In this document: piece after piece, positions 6,228 through 12,054 of the stretch | Layout: every line of letters begins with the position of its first letter | Position numbering within the stretch: position 1 is the first letter of the stretch | From: a bacterium | Lineage (GTDB): Bacteria; Patescibacteria; Gracilibacteria; 1-14-2-50-48-13 | Assembly: GCA_030430105.1 (NCBI GenBank) | Contig: JAUIFW010000004.1 | Span: 1-21,977 of the forward strand | DNA: 21,977 nucleotides | Direction of reading: 5' to 3' | Notes under the pieces: model-generated | Databases searched by the model: none | Seen by the model: only the letters and a program-made list of their open reading frames with translations | What the model was told of the DNA's origin: nothing | Position numbers and translations under genes: made by a program

Positions 6228-6614
6228 ATGCAAATAGCAGCTAGTGCGATAATAATTAAGGATAAGAAGATATTTTTAGCGAAGCGTTCTAACTACACTT
6301 CTGTTTTTCCAGGGTGTTGGGGGTGTCCAGGGGGTAGGGCTGATGAAGGTGAGACTCCTGAGCAGACTGTTTCTAGAGAGGTGTTAGAGGAGACTGGGCT
6401 AATATTTTGGCCTCAGGAATGTGTTAAAATAGGCGTGTACAAAGATAGGCAGCTTTACCGTTTTCTCGGTGACTGGGAAGGAGACAATCAAGTTCAACAA
6501 GAAGAAATTGCTGATTGGGGGTGGTTTTCCTATGTGGAGGCAGTAGGGCTAGAGCTGTCATTTGACTATAATGAGGTGCTCGAACTGCTTAAAGACCGAG
6601 GCATAGTTGGTTAA
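6228..6614 (+). CDS. NUDIX hydrolase
   Basis: This 128-residue protein is a single NUDIX domain. The complete NUDIX box is present: GRADEGE, seven residues, then REVLEETGL, with the metal-binding REVLEE helix intact. Such enzymes cleave nucleoside diphosphates linked to another moiety, for example oxidised dNTPs or nucleotide sugars; the substrate cannot be told here. The frame is open upstream to a TTG at 6204, but the TATAAT box there points to initiation at 6216 or 6228, and the family usually starts a few residues before the first strand. No terminator is visible before repeat C, unlike its neighbours. Confidence 0.92.
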   Translation: MQIAASAIIIKDKKIFLAKRSNYTSVFPGCWGCPGGRADEGETPEQTVSREVLEETGLIFWPQECVKIGVYKDRQLYRFLGDWEGDNQVQQEEIADWGWFSYVEAVGLELSFDYNEVLELLKDRGIVG

Positions 6615-6649
6615 ACTCCGACGTTCTTCTCAAACAACATAGCTGCGGC

Positions 6650-6772
6650 GAGACGCCAGACGGTAGGTACATTCAGTTTCGCGTGGGTGTGTAGATGCGG
6701 AAAAGGTACTACTACAAAGATTTGGGGAGTAGGATGTATTCGGTGGAAGAGGCATATTTGGTAGAGGTGTGA
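6650..6772 (+). repeat. 123-bp coding repeat, copy C
   Basis: Exactly 41 codons long, ending in TGA at 6770-6772. An in-frame TAG at 6692-6694 replaces the Glu codon of the other copies, so this copy cannot encode the whole peptide. The stop codon differs between copies (TAG in A and B, TGA in C, TAA in D and E), which argues against recent duplication of one element. Confidence 0.95.
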
Positions 6773-6837
6773 TATAAAAACTATTAGCCTTAATACAATG
6801 TGGCTGTTAACATACTGAAAAAGAAAGGGTGATACTA

Positions 6838-7086
6838 ATGGCAAATAAAGACACGATGCCAATCACAATGTTGGAACATGTAATTGTTCTTTGTATGAGG
6901 GTATTTCAGATTGGATTGTTTGGAAGTTTAGCGCTGGGTGCTTATTTTTTTCTTGGTGACCATGTCATTGAGCTTATACTCAAGTTGGCTACTGGGGTTG
7001 TATTCGGTCTAGCGATATTCATTCATGTCCCTAAGGCGGTATCAAATCTCAAAGAAATCCTTGCGCTTAAAAAAATGATTGAATAA
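6838..7086 (+). CDS. Small two-helix membrane protein
   Basis: This 82-residue protein has two hydrophobic segments (about residues 28-44 and 50-66) joined by a short loop with Asp and His, and a basic C-terminal helix (NLKEILALKKMIE). I recognise no family. The ATG at 6838 is preferred because AAGGGTG lies 6 nt upstream; a GTG at 6829 is also in frame but overlaps that site. The gene is bracketed by repeats C and D and followed by hairpins that should end its transcript. Confidence 0.7.
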   Translation: MANKDTMPITMLEHVIVLCMRVFQIGLFGSLALGAYFFLGDHVIELILKLATGVVFGLAIFIHVPKAVSNLKEILALKKMIE

Positions 7087-7110
7087 GGAACCCTATTCCT
7101 TATCCAAAAT

Positions 7111-7137
7111 AGCTCTGGAAATGTTTCTAGGGCTTTT
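7111..7137 (+). terminator. Terminator of the small membrane-protein gene
   Basis: AGCTCTGGAA / TTCTAGGGCT pair over 10 bp (two G-U) with an ATGT loop, then TTTT. Another hairpin, ATAAGGAA / TTCCTTAT (7083-7103), overlaps the stop codon just upstream. Confidence 0.6.
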
Positions 7138-7165
7138 CTACTTTCCAGTGTATACCTAGTGTGGC

Positions 7166-7288
7166 GAGACGCCAGACGGTAGGTACATTCAGTTTCGAGT
7201 GGGAGTGGAGATGCTGAAAAGGCACTACTACAAGGATTTGGGGAGTAGATTGCATACGGTGGAGGAGGTGTATTTGGTGGAAGTTTAA
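7166..7288 (+). repeat. 123-bp coding repeat, copy D (intact frame)
   Basis: The frame is uninterrupted and ends in TAA at 7286-7288. The convergent EamA gene's TAA occupies 7285-7287 on the other strand, so the two stops share a TTAA palindrome. The cargo gene thus ends exactly at the repeat boundary. Confidence 0.95.
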
Positions 7289-8127
7289 TCAATTTTCACG
7301 AGTTCTAGGGCAGTTGGCTTATTTGATCGAAGACTCGCATATACTGATGTTGTTAATATTATCATACCTCCGAGGTAGATTCGATAGTCTGGGATTTCGC
7401 TTAGTAAGAATATAGCTAATACTATTCCGTAAACTGTCTCGAGAGAAAGTATTACGCTTACAAGGTTTGCTGGGATAGTTTTCAAACTCTTAAGCAAGAG
7501 GAATTGTGGAATTGCTGAAAAAGGTACTCCAAGTAAAGCCAAAAGACCAAGCTCTACTGAAGTAAGAGAGAAAGGTAGCAATACAGCTACTGGAAGTAAA
7601 AGGAACGTCGCGAAGAGATTTTGATAGAACGTCACTGTAAGGGTTCCATATGTTTGCAAGTAAGGCTTACTTCTTATTGAAATGAGGGCTAGCATTAGTC
7701 CAGAATTTAATCCCCATAGTAGGCCAAGAAAGGTATTGTTTTCAAATGAATACTCAGGAACAACAAGTGCAACTCCTATAAATGTGCAAAGTGCAAGTAG
7801 TAGGCTGCTTACTTGAGCTTTTTCACCAGAGAACCATGGCTCTAAGAGAGCGGTGAATACTGGGAACGTTGAAAAGGACAGAACTCCTATGGCCACAGTA
7901 GAAACTTGTACTGATTGAAAAAATGAGAATAAGTTAAGTGCCCAAAAAGCTCCAAGCATTGAAAGGCCAGCAATACGTTTCATTGATCTAATTTTTAGAT
8001 TTTCTCTGGTTAACTTGGCAACTGTAAATAAGAAAATTGAGGCAAAAAAAACACGCCCGAGTACGATGACGTGAGGTGAAACATGGAGCCACTTTCCAAA
8101 TAACCCTGTGAATCCAAAGAGAAACAC
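7285..8127 (-). CDS. EamA/DMT-family transporter, probably with a frameshifted N-terminus
   Basis: This roughly 280-residue inner-membrane protein has about ten hydrophobic helices in two EamA repeats and ends in a basic tail, as drug/metabolite transporters do. It probably exports a small metabolite; the substrate is unknown. In the open frame the only start is a GTG at 8125-8127, which cuts into helix 1. The same frame stays open upstream and encodes plausible helix sequence (KNYDLLAVHLSV) but has no start. An ATG at 8166-8168 is out of frame by one base across a run of five T on the plus strand (8156-8160). One extra base there would give a complete N-terminus. The gene may therefore be broken, phase-variable, or affected by a read error. 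Confidence 0.85.
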   Translation of the reverse strand: MFLFGFTGLFGKWLHVSPHVIVLGRVFFASIFLFTVAKLTRENLKIRSMKRIAGLSMLGAFWALNLFSFFQSVQVSTVAIGVLSFSTFPVFTALLEPWFSGEKAQVSSLLLALCTFIGVALVVPEYSFENNTFLGLLWGLNSGLMLALISIRSKPYLQTYGTLTVTFYQNLFATFLLLPVAVLLPFSLTSVELGLLALLGVPFSAIPQFLLLKSLKTIPANLVSVILSLETVYGIVLAIFLLSEIPDYRIYLGGMIILTTSVYASLRSNKPTALELVKID

Positions 8128-8194
8128 AGAAAGGTGAACTGCTAGAAGGTCATAATTTTTGATTCCATAGTCTCAATTAATTACAGGTAAACAG

Positions 8195-8223
8195 ATGATG
8201 TCCTTACCTTGATTGAAAGTCAA
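8195..8223 (-). promoter_or_regulatory. Candidate promoter of the EamA gene
   Basis: On the reverse strand TTGACT (8218-8223) and a weak -10 CATCAT (8195-8200) are 17 bp apart, between repeat E and the gene. Confidence 0.35.
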
Positions 8224-8240
8224 CTTAGTTTAGATGTGGC

Positions 8241-8363
8241 GAGACGCCAGATGGTAGGTACATTCAGTTTCGTGTTGGAGTGGAGATGCGGAAAAGGCAC
8301 TACTACAAAGATTTGGGGAGTAAGATGCATACGGTGGAGGAGGTGTATTTACTAGAGGTTTAA
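8241..8363 (+). repeat. 123-bp coding repeat, copy E (intact frame)
   Basis: This is the last copy, with an uninterrupted frame ending in TAA at 8361-8363. Its stop runs into the A tract that serves as the U tract of the terminator for the following reverse-strand gene. No further copy was found between here and the tRNA-Asp gene. Confidence 0.95.
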
Positions 8364-8387
8364 AAAAAAGGGCTGCATGTAGCCCTT
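8362..8387 (-). terminator. Intrinsic terminator of the last cargo gene
   Basis: On the reverse strand AAGGGCT-ACATGC-AGCCCTT is followed by a T run. The T run overlaps the stop codon of repeat E. Confidence 0.9.
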
Positions 8388-8396
8388 GAGGTTGCA

Positions 8397-8654
8397 TTAA
8401 ACATTGTGAATTCCCTTGATTCTCGCTATTTGAGAAATAGATAAGCCAAATAGCAAGTAGCTAATGAATATCATGGGAAGAGGATGTATTGTTTGGAGTA
8501 TAAATAGTTCTAAGGATAGTAGAGCCAGACTTATAATCGTAGTAACGCTTAGTACAAAGACATTTAATACTGGAACGCAAAGTGCAAAGAAAGGTATAGC
8601 AAGTGAAACGAATGCCATATAGTTTTGCACAGGCCTATTATCAATAACTCTCAT
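8397..8654 (-). CDS. Small two-helix membrane protein
   Basis: This 85-residue protein has long hydrophobic stretches (about residues 12-54, probably two helices with a Pro/Cys kink, plus a third at about 56-75) and a short basic end. No family is recognised. An AGGAG Shine-Dalgarno site lies 7 nt before the ATG, and TTGACT occurs further upstream near the tRNA gene. It is the last gene of the AT-rich island, about 60 bp from the 3' end of tRNA-Asp. Confidence 0.7.
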   Translation of the reverse strand: MRVIDNRPVQNYMAFVSLAIPFFALCVPVLNVFVLSVTTIISLALLSLELFILQTIHPLPMIFISYLLFGLSISQIARIKGIHNV

Positions 8655-8717
8655 TTAGTGCTCCTATAATTTGTATTTGCACAAATTCTGCCAAATACTT
8701 TTCAAAAGTCAATATGG

Positions 8718-8794
8718 TGGCGGAACGGACGGGACTCGAACCCGCGACCTCCTGCGTGACAGGCAGGCGTTCTAACCAACTGAACTACCGCTCC
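8718..8794 (-). tRNA. tRNA-Asp (GTC)
   Basis: A complete 77-nt cloverleaf is visible on the reverse strand. The acceptor stem GGAGCGG / CCGTTCC contains one G-U pair, the anticodon stem CCTGC / GCAGG encloses CTGTCAC with anticodon GTC (8758-8760), and the T arm carries GTTCGAGTC. The 3' CCA is encoded (8718-8720). The 3' end faces the AT-rich island, as expected if the island entered next to a tRNA gene. Confidence 0.97.
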
Positions 8795-8801
8795 ACTTCT
8801 A

Positions 8802-8818
8802 TTGATCACGTAGATCAA
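8802..8818. other. Inverted repeat in the tRNA-Asp 5' leader
   Basis: TTGATC-ACGTA-GATCAA has perfect 6-bp arms and begins 8 bp from the tRNA 5' end. It may be a leader hairpin or a protein site; its role is unknown. Confidence 0.4.
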
Positions 8819-8825
8819 CGGCATG

Positions 8826-8853
8826 AGTATAGCGATGTCCCTCAGCGGGGCAA
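8826..8853 (-). promoter_or_regulatory. Promoter of tRNA-Asp
   Basis: On the reverse strand TTGCCC (8848-8853) and TATACT (8826-8831) are 16 bp apart, giving a leader of roughly 25 nt before the mature tRNA. Confidence 0.55.
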
Positions 8854-8874
8854 GTCAATTTTAGCGAACTTGCG

Positions 8875-8903
8875 TTGAGAAAAAACACGGGCCCACGTAC
8901 ACT
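8875..8903 (+). promoter_or_regulatory. Promoter of the ruvA-murC pair
   Basis: TTGAGA (8875-8880) and TACACT (8898-8903) have a 17-bp spacer. The predicted mRNA starts about 15 nt before the ruvA ATG, with no Shine-Dalgarno site in the short leader. Confidence 0.55.
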
Positions 8904-8924
8904 GCTCGTACATAACCCACATCT

Positions 8925-9524
8925 ATGATTGGCTCACTCCACGGTACCATCGCTTCCATCCATGGAAATCACCTTCTCATCCAGGTCGGAGGAGTAGGCT
9001 ACGAGGTGCTTGCTTCTCACCAGGTTCTACACAATCTGCAGGTAGGGGCAGAGACCTCATTGATAATTCATACCCATGTGAAGGAAGATGCTCTTTCTCT
9101 GTTCGGATTTACGAGCCTGCAGGAGCGTGAGTTCTTTTTGAAGGCGTTGTCTATTAGTGGTATCGGCCCAAAGACAGCTATGGAGCTCCTTGCGCTCCCG
9201 ATGCAGCAGCTTATGCAGGCCATCACACTGCAGGATCCAGCACTCCTGACTACTGTCCCTGGGATCGGGAAGAAGACCGCCGAGCGCGTCCTCCTAGAAA
9301 TGAAAGGCAAGTTCAAGGGTATGGAGCATATGGAATCTTTGGGGGGAGCTGGAGAACACGAGACAAGTGGGCAACACTTTCAGGATATCCTGGTTGCCCT
9401 CGAGCAGCTCGGATACCAACGTCCTGCTATTCAGCAGACGCTGCAAAAATATCAAAAGGAGCACGAGGGAGAGCTACAGCCCGAGGAGGAGGTGCTACGC
9501 TATTGTCTTCAACACTTAGTATAA
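8925..9524 (+). CDS. ruvA: Holliday junction branch migration protein RuvA
   Basis: This 199-residue protein is the normal RuvA length. Domain I is an OB fold (MIGSLHGTI to about residue 64, with GGVGYEV). Domain II carries two helix-hairpin-helix motifs, SISGIGPKTAMELL and VPGIGKKTAERVLLEM. Domain III is a short C-terminal helical RuvB-binding region after a flexible linker. RuvA tetramers bind Holliday junctions and load the RuvB motor. No ruvB or ruvC is adjacent. murC follows after 3 bp, so the two are probably co-transcribed. There is no Shine-Dalgarno site. Confidence 0.97.
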   Translation: MIGSLHGTIASIHGNHLLIQVGGVGYEVLASHQVLHNLQVGAETSLIIHTHVKEDALSLFGFTSLQEREFFLKALSISGIGPKTAMELLALPMQQLMQAITLQDPALLTTVPGIGKKTAERVLLEMKGKFKGMEHMESLGGAGEHETSGQHFQDILVALEQLGYQRPAIQQTLQKYQKEHEGELQPEEEVLRYCLQHLV

Positions 9525-9527
9525 GCT

Positions 9528-10793
9528 ATGAATGTCTATCTAATTGGCATAGGAGGAGTAGGGTGTAGCTCGGTTGCACGGTATTTGCATGAGACAGGGC
9601 ACGCCGTGAGCGGTGTAGACGCAGTGGAAAACCCCACGGTAGAAGAGCTTCGCTCAGAGGGGATAGAAATCGTCGTTGGGGAGCATCCAGATCGCATCAC
9701 AAAGGATATTGATATGGTTCTCATGTCACCCGCACTGCTATCCGCAGATGTTGCAGATGTCAGAAAGGCAAAGGAGCTCGGTCTACCGCTCAAGACGTGG
9801 CAAGCGTACATTGGTGAGTTGACCAAGGAGAAAAAGACCATAGCTATCTGTGGCGCTCATGGGAAAAGCACAACTACAGCGATGGTCTCCCTCTTGCTGA
9901 CGGAGGCAGGTATGGATCCTACGGTGATTATTGGGACAAAACTCAAGGAGTTTGGAGGTCGCAATGTACGAGTGGGGACTTCCGAATGGATGGTGATCGA
10001 GGCGGATGAGTTCAATGAGAACTTCCTTCACTATCATCCAAATTACGTGTTGGTCACGAGTTATGAACCAGATCATCTCGATTACTTCGGTACAGAGGAG
10101 CGCTACCAGGAAGCCTTCAAAAAATTTTACACCCAGGTAAAGCCTGGTGGATCTATATTTTTTCACAAAGGCGACACGGTGACTGAGAGCTTGGCTGAAG
10201 AGAAAGGAAGAGAAGTTGGTGCGTATTACCACGGAGAGCTTGGAGTAACAGGAATTCACAATAGGGCAAATGCCGCATTGGTGGATAGTCTCGGGCAGAG
10301 CTTGGGAATATCCGAGGACGTGAGGCAACAAGCCCTGGCTTCGTTCAAGGGGACATGGCGCAGGCAAGAGCGTGTTGGGGAATATGCAGGTATGAGTGTG
10401 ATCGATGACTATGCGCATCACCCCACAGAGGTACGCGCTTCTCTCCAGGCCATTAAGGAGGCATATCCAGATGTACCATTGCATGCATTTTTTCAGCCAC
10501 ATCAATTCTCTCGAACTAGGCTCATGCTACAAGAGTTCGCAGAATCATTTGAGGACGCAGATGAAGTCTACATCCTAGATATCTACGCAAGCCGAGATTC
10601 ACAGGAAGACCTGCAGGCAGTATCAGCGCAGGACTTAGTACGCGAGGCAAATAAACATCATCCAAAGGTGCACTACGCAGGCAGCCTAGAGCACGCAGAA
10701 GCCCTAGCAAAAACCATACAGGCCCCAGGAGTCCTCCTCTTCATGGGAGCAGGCACCATCACAACTATTCCAAGAAAGCTCACCAAAGAATAA
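9528..10793 (+). CDS. murC: UDP-N-acetylmuramate--L-alanine ligase MurC
   Basis: This 421-residue cytoplasmic Mur ligase adds the first L-Ala to UDP-MurNAc in peptidoglycan synthesis. The N-terminal UDP-binding Rossmann domain starts with GIGGVGCSSVARYL. The ATP loop is GAHGKSTTTAM, the metal site EADEFNENF, and the C-terminal domain has the MurC-typical DDYAHHPTEV and FQPHQFSRT. Mpl is a less likely alternative because the length and the C-terminal motif favour MurC. The ATG lies 3 bp after the ruvA stop, with no SD of its own, so translation is probably coupled. The length is slightly short of the usual 450-490. Confidence 0.94.
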   Translation: MNVYLIGIGGVGCSSVARYLHETGHAVSGVDAVENPTVEELRSEGIEIVVGEHPDRITKDIDMVLMSPALLSADVADVRKAKELGLPLKTWQAYIGELTKEKKTIAICGAHGKSTTTAMVSLLLTEAGMDPTVIIGTKLKEFGGRNVRVGTSEWMVIEADEFNENFLHYHPNYVLVTSYEPDHLDYFGTEERYQEAFKKFYTQVKPGGSIFFHKGDTVTESLAEEKGREVGAYYHGELGVTGIHNRANAALVDSLGQSLGISEDVRQQALASFKGTWRRQERVGEYAGMSVIDDYAHHPTEVRASLQAIKEAYPDVPLHAFFQPHQFSRTRLMLQEFAESFEDADEVYILDIYASRDSQEDLQAVSAQDLVREANKHHPKVHYAGSLEHAEALAKTIQAPGVLLFMGAGTITTIPRKLTKE

Positions 10794-10798
10794 CCCTC

Positions 10799-10857
10799 AT
10801 TTGTCATCTGTCATTTGAGATTTGAAATTTGTCATCTTGGCTGTGCTTTGCACAGCC
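10799..10857. repeat. Intergenic low-complexity repeat plus hairpin
   Basis: An 11-bp direct repeat ATTTGTCATCT occurs at 10799-10809 and 10827-10837. A perfect hairpin GGCTGTGC-TTT-GCACAGCC (10839-10857) follows. No T tract comes after it, so it is not a canonical terminator, though it is the only candidate 3' structure after murC. Confidence 0.6.
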
Positions 10858-10922
10858 CCATCCCCTCACAACAACCAAGTCACCACGCAAGCCAAACCAT
10901 CGCTCTGAACCTCAAGATTTGA

Positions 10923-10928
10923 TATAAT
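10923..10928 (+). promoter_or_regulatory. -10 box for the small helical gene
   Basis: A perfect TATAAT; transcription would begin near an ATG at 10935. That ATG opens a three-codon mini-frame ending in TAG, in frame with and just upstream of the gene start at 10956. No clear -35 is seen. Confidence 0.5.
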
Positions 10929-10955
10929 AAGTAGATGTATTCATAGCGCAAATCC

Positions 10956-11273
10956 ATGTCTGCATGGGACAACCTAGCCGAGAAACTTTCCCAGGAGGGA
11001 CGTAGTCTTTTGATTGGAGACAAGGTTCGTATTCAGTCAGATAGTAAGGAAGTTCCCTTCCGTCAGTCACTTATGGAGCGACGCATCCACAAGCTCATGG
11101 AGAAGTTAGGGAGATATCCCAAAAAGGCCTATGGACATTGGAAAGGGGAGCAGACAGAGATCAAAGAAGTGATCCACCTTCTCAGAGAAAACCTCACCTA
11201 CTTCAACCAATTGGAGCAGAAGATGCTCCGCAAAGGTGCGGAGGAAAAGCGAGAGAATGAGAAAAACGCTTGA
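10956..11273 (+). CDS. Hypothetical small helical protein
   Basis: This 105-residue soluble protein is predicted to be almost entirely helical and highly charged, with a coiled-coil-like C-terminal half (VIHLLRENLTYFNQLEQKML, then a Lys/Glu/Arg tail). I recognise no family. It has no membrane segment or signal peptide. It is transcribed alone: a TATAAT box upstream, and a terminator whose loop contains its TGA stop codon. It lies between murC and tsaB on the same strand. Confidence 0.7.
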   Translation: MSAWDNLAEKLSQEGRSLLIGDKVRIQSDSKEVPFRQSLMERRIHKLMEKLGRYPKKAYGHWKGEQTEIKEVIHLLRENLTYFNQLEQKMLRKGAEEKRENEKNA

Positions 11274-11290
11274 GAAAAAGGCGTTTTTTT
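11262..11290 (+). terminator. Intrinsic terminator overlapping the stop codon
   Basis: AAAAACGC (11262-11269) pairs with GCGTTTTT (11281-11288) around an 11-nt loop that contains the TGA stop. The descending arm merges into the T tract. Confidence 0.7.
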
Positions 11291-11313
11291 GGTTTCCTTG
11301 ATAGGTCTAACTA

Positions 11314-11916
11314 ATGTGTATGGAGCTTTTTCTCAGTAGTGCAACCGCAAGGAAGCAAGTTATGTCGTATCGAGCTGACCAGGGCATACTTGCCTGCGTG
11401 TTTTGGGAGGAAAAGGGGCAAGAGTCCAAGCACCTTCTTCCAGCCGTGCAGGAGGTGGTAGGATCTGGCACTATGAATGATGTGGAAACCATTACTATCC
11501 TCTCAGGCCCAGGCAGTTTCACCGGCCTCAGGGTTGTTGCCAGTTATGTTGAGACAGTCAGGGCACTCTACCCAAGTATACGTGTGCAGGAGGTGCATAT
11601 GGGAGAGGTGCTCCATGTGCTCAAAAAAGGTGATCCGGAGTATCTTGCCTTTCAAGTGTATCCATCAGATTTGTTCCTCTTCCATGCAGATGGATCCTTT
11701 TTGAAGCGGGTACAAAAAGCAGACTTAGATTCTCTCAAAGGGCATGTCATAGAGGGTATGGTACTTCCTGAAGCAGAGGAATTGCTTGGGATACAGTCCT
11801 TGGACATCAAGCTGCTGGAGGAATCAGAAGTCCTCCGCGAAGTGCTCAGCTGCGCTAAAGAAGTGAAAGGAATCTTCGAGCCTTTTTATGCTAAAGGAGC
11901 GAATATTCATAAGTAG
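11314..11916 (+). CDS. tsaB: tRNA threonylcarbamoyladenosine biosynthesis protein TsaB (divergent)
   Basis: The diagnostic TsaB/YeaZ motif SGPGSFTGLRVV appears at about residues 64-75, preceded by HLLPAVQEVV as in the family. TsaB is a catalytically inactive ASKHA-fold partner of TsaD, needed for t6A37 formation on ANN-decoding tRNAs. The protein is 200 residues, near normal. The N-terminus is unusual: the typical first strand (xLAIDTS) is replaced by ELFLSSATARKQVMSY, so the nucleotide-like first loop is degenerate. Either the ATG at 11314 or that at 11320 could start it. No Shine-Dalgarno site is seen. It converges on the rpiB-rpe fusion. Confidence 0.85.
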   Translation: MCMELFLSSATARKQVMSYRADQGILACVFWEEKGQESKHLLPAVQEVVGSGTMNDVETITILSGPGSFTGLRVVASYVETVRALYPSIRVQEVHMGEVLHVLKKGDPEYLAFQVYPSDLFLFHADGSFLKRVQKADLDSLKGHVIEGMVLPEAEELLGIQSLDIKLLEESEVLREVLSCAKEVKGIFEPFYAKGANIHK

Positions 11917-11939
11917 ACGCGTAGCGTATCTATACAAGT

Positions 11940-12011
11940 CACTGTTCACTATTCACAGTTCACAGAACAACTAACTCAAAAGTCTCTATAGCCAGTGAAT
12001 AGTGAAAAGTG
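11940..12011. repeat. Long imperfect inverted repeat between convergent genes
   Basis: The 17-nt arms 11940-11956 and 11995-12011 pair with a single mismatch (CACTGTTCACTATTCAC against GTGAATAGTGAAAAGTG). The structure sits between the 3' ends of tsaB and the rpiB-rpe fusion and could act as a shared 3' hairpin in either transcript. No adjacent T tract is present. Confidence 0.65.
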
Positions 12012-12041
12012 TGTAGTGAGTAGTGAAAAGTGTGTAGTGAG
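12000..12041. repeat. Two tandem 21-bp repeats rich in TAGTG
   Basis: The unit TAGTGAAAAGTGTGTAGTGAG occurs twice in tandem and is followed by partial units (TAGTGAG, TAGTG). It overlaps the right arm of the inverted repeat, and the complementary TTCACT words make up the left arm. Confidence 0.85.
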
Positions 12042-12054
12042 TAGTGAGTAGTGA

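Noticed and set aside
6228..6614. NUDIX protein as part of a Z-genome pathway with the PurZ-like gene
   Set aside because: The known partner MazZ is a MazG-type enzyme, not NUDIX. The gene has its own -10 box and lies in a different repeat-bounded unit, so a link is speculation.
5563..8363. Repeats as integron attC sites
   Set aside because: Lengths and layout fit, but the ends lack consistent GTTRRRY / RYYYAAC core sites and no conserved imperfect palindrome is visible. Codon-position bias points to coding origin, and no integron integrase is present.
5563..8363. CRISPR array
   Set aside because: Repeats are 123 bp with spacers of about 360-950 bp that contain genes; this is not CRISPR geometry and no cas genes are seen.
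9783..10505. Long reverse-strand frame inside murC
   Set aside because: It is a shadow of the well-conserved murC frame, with Cys- and His-rich composition typical of antisense reading.
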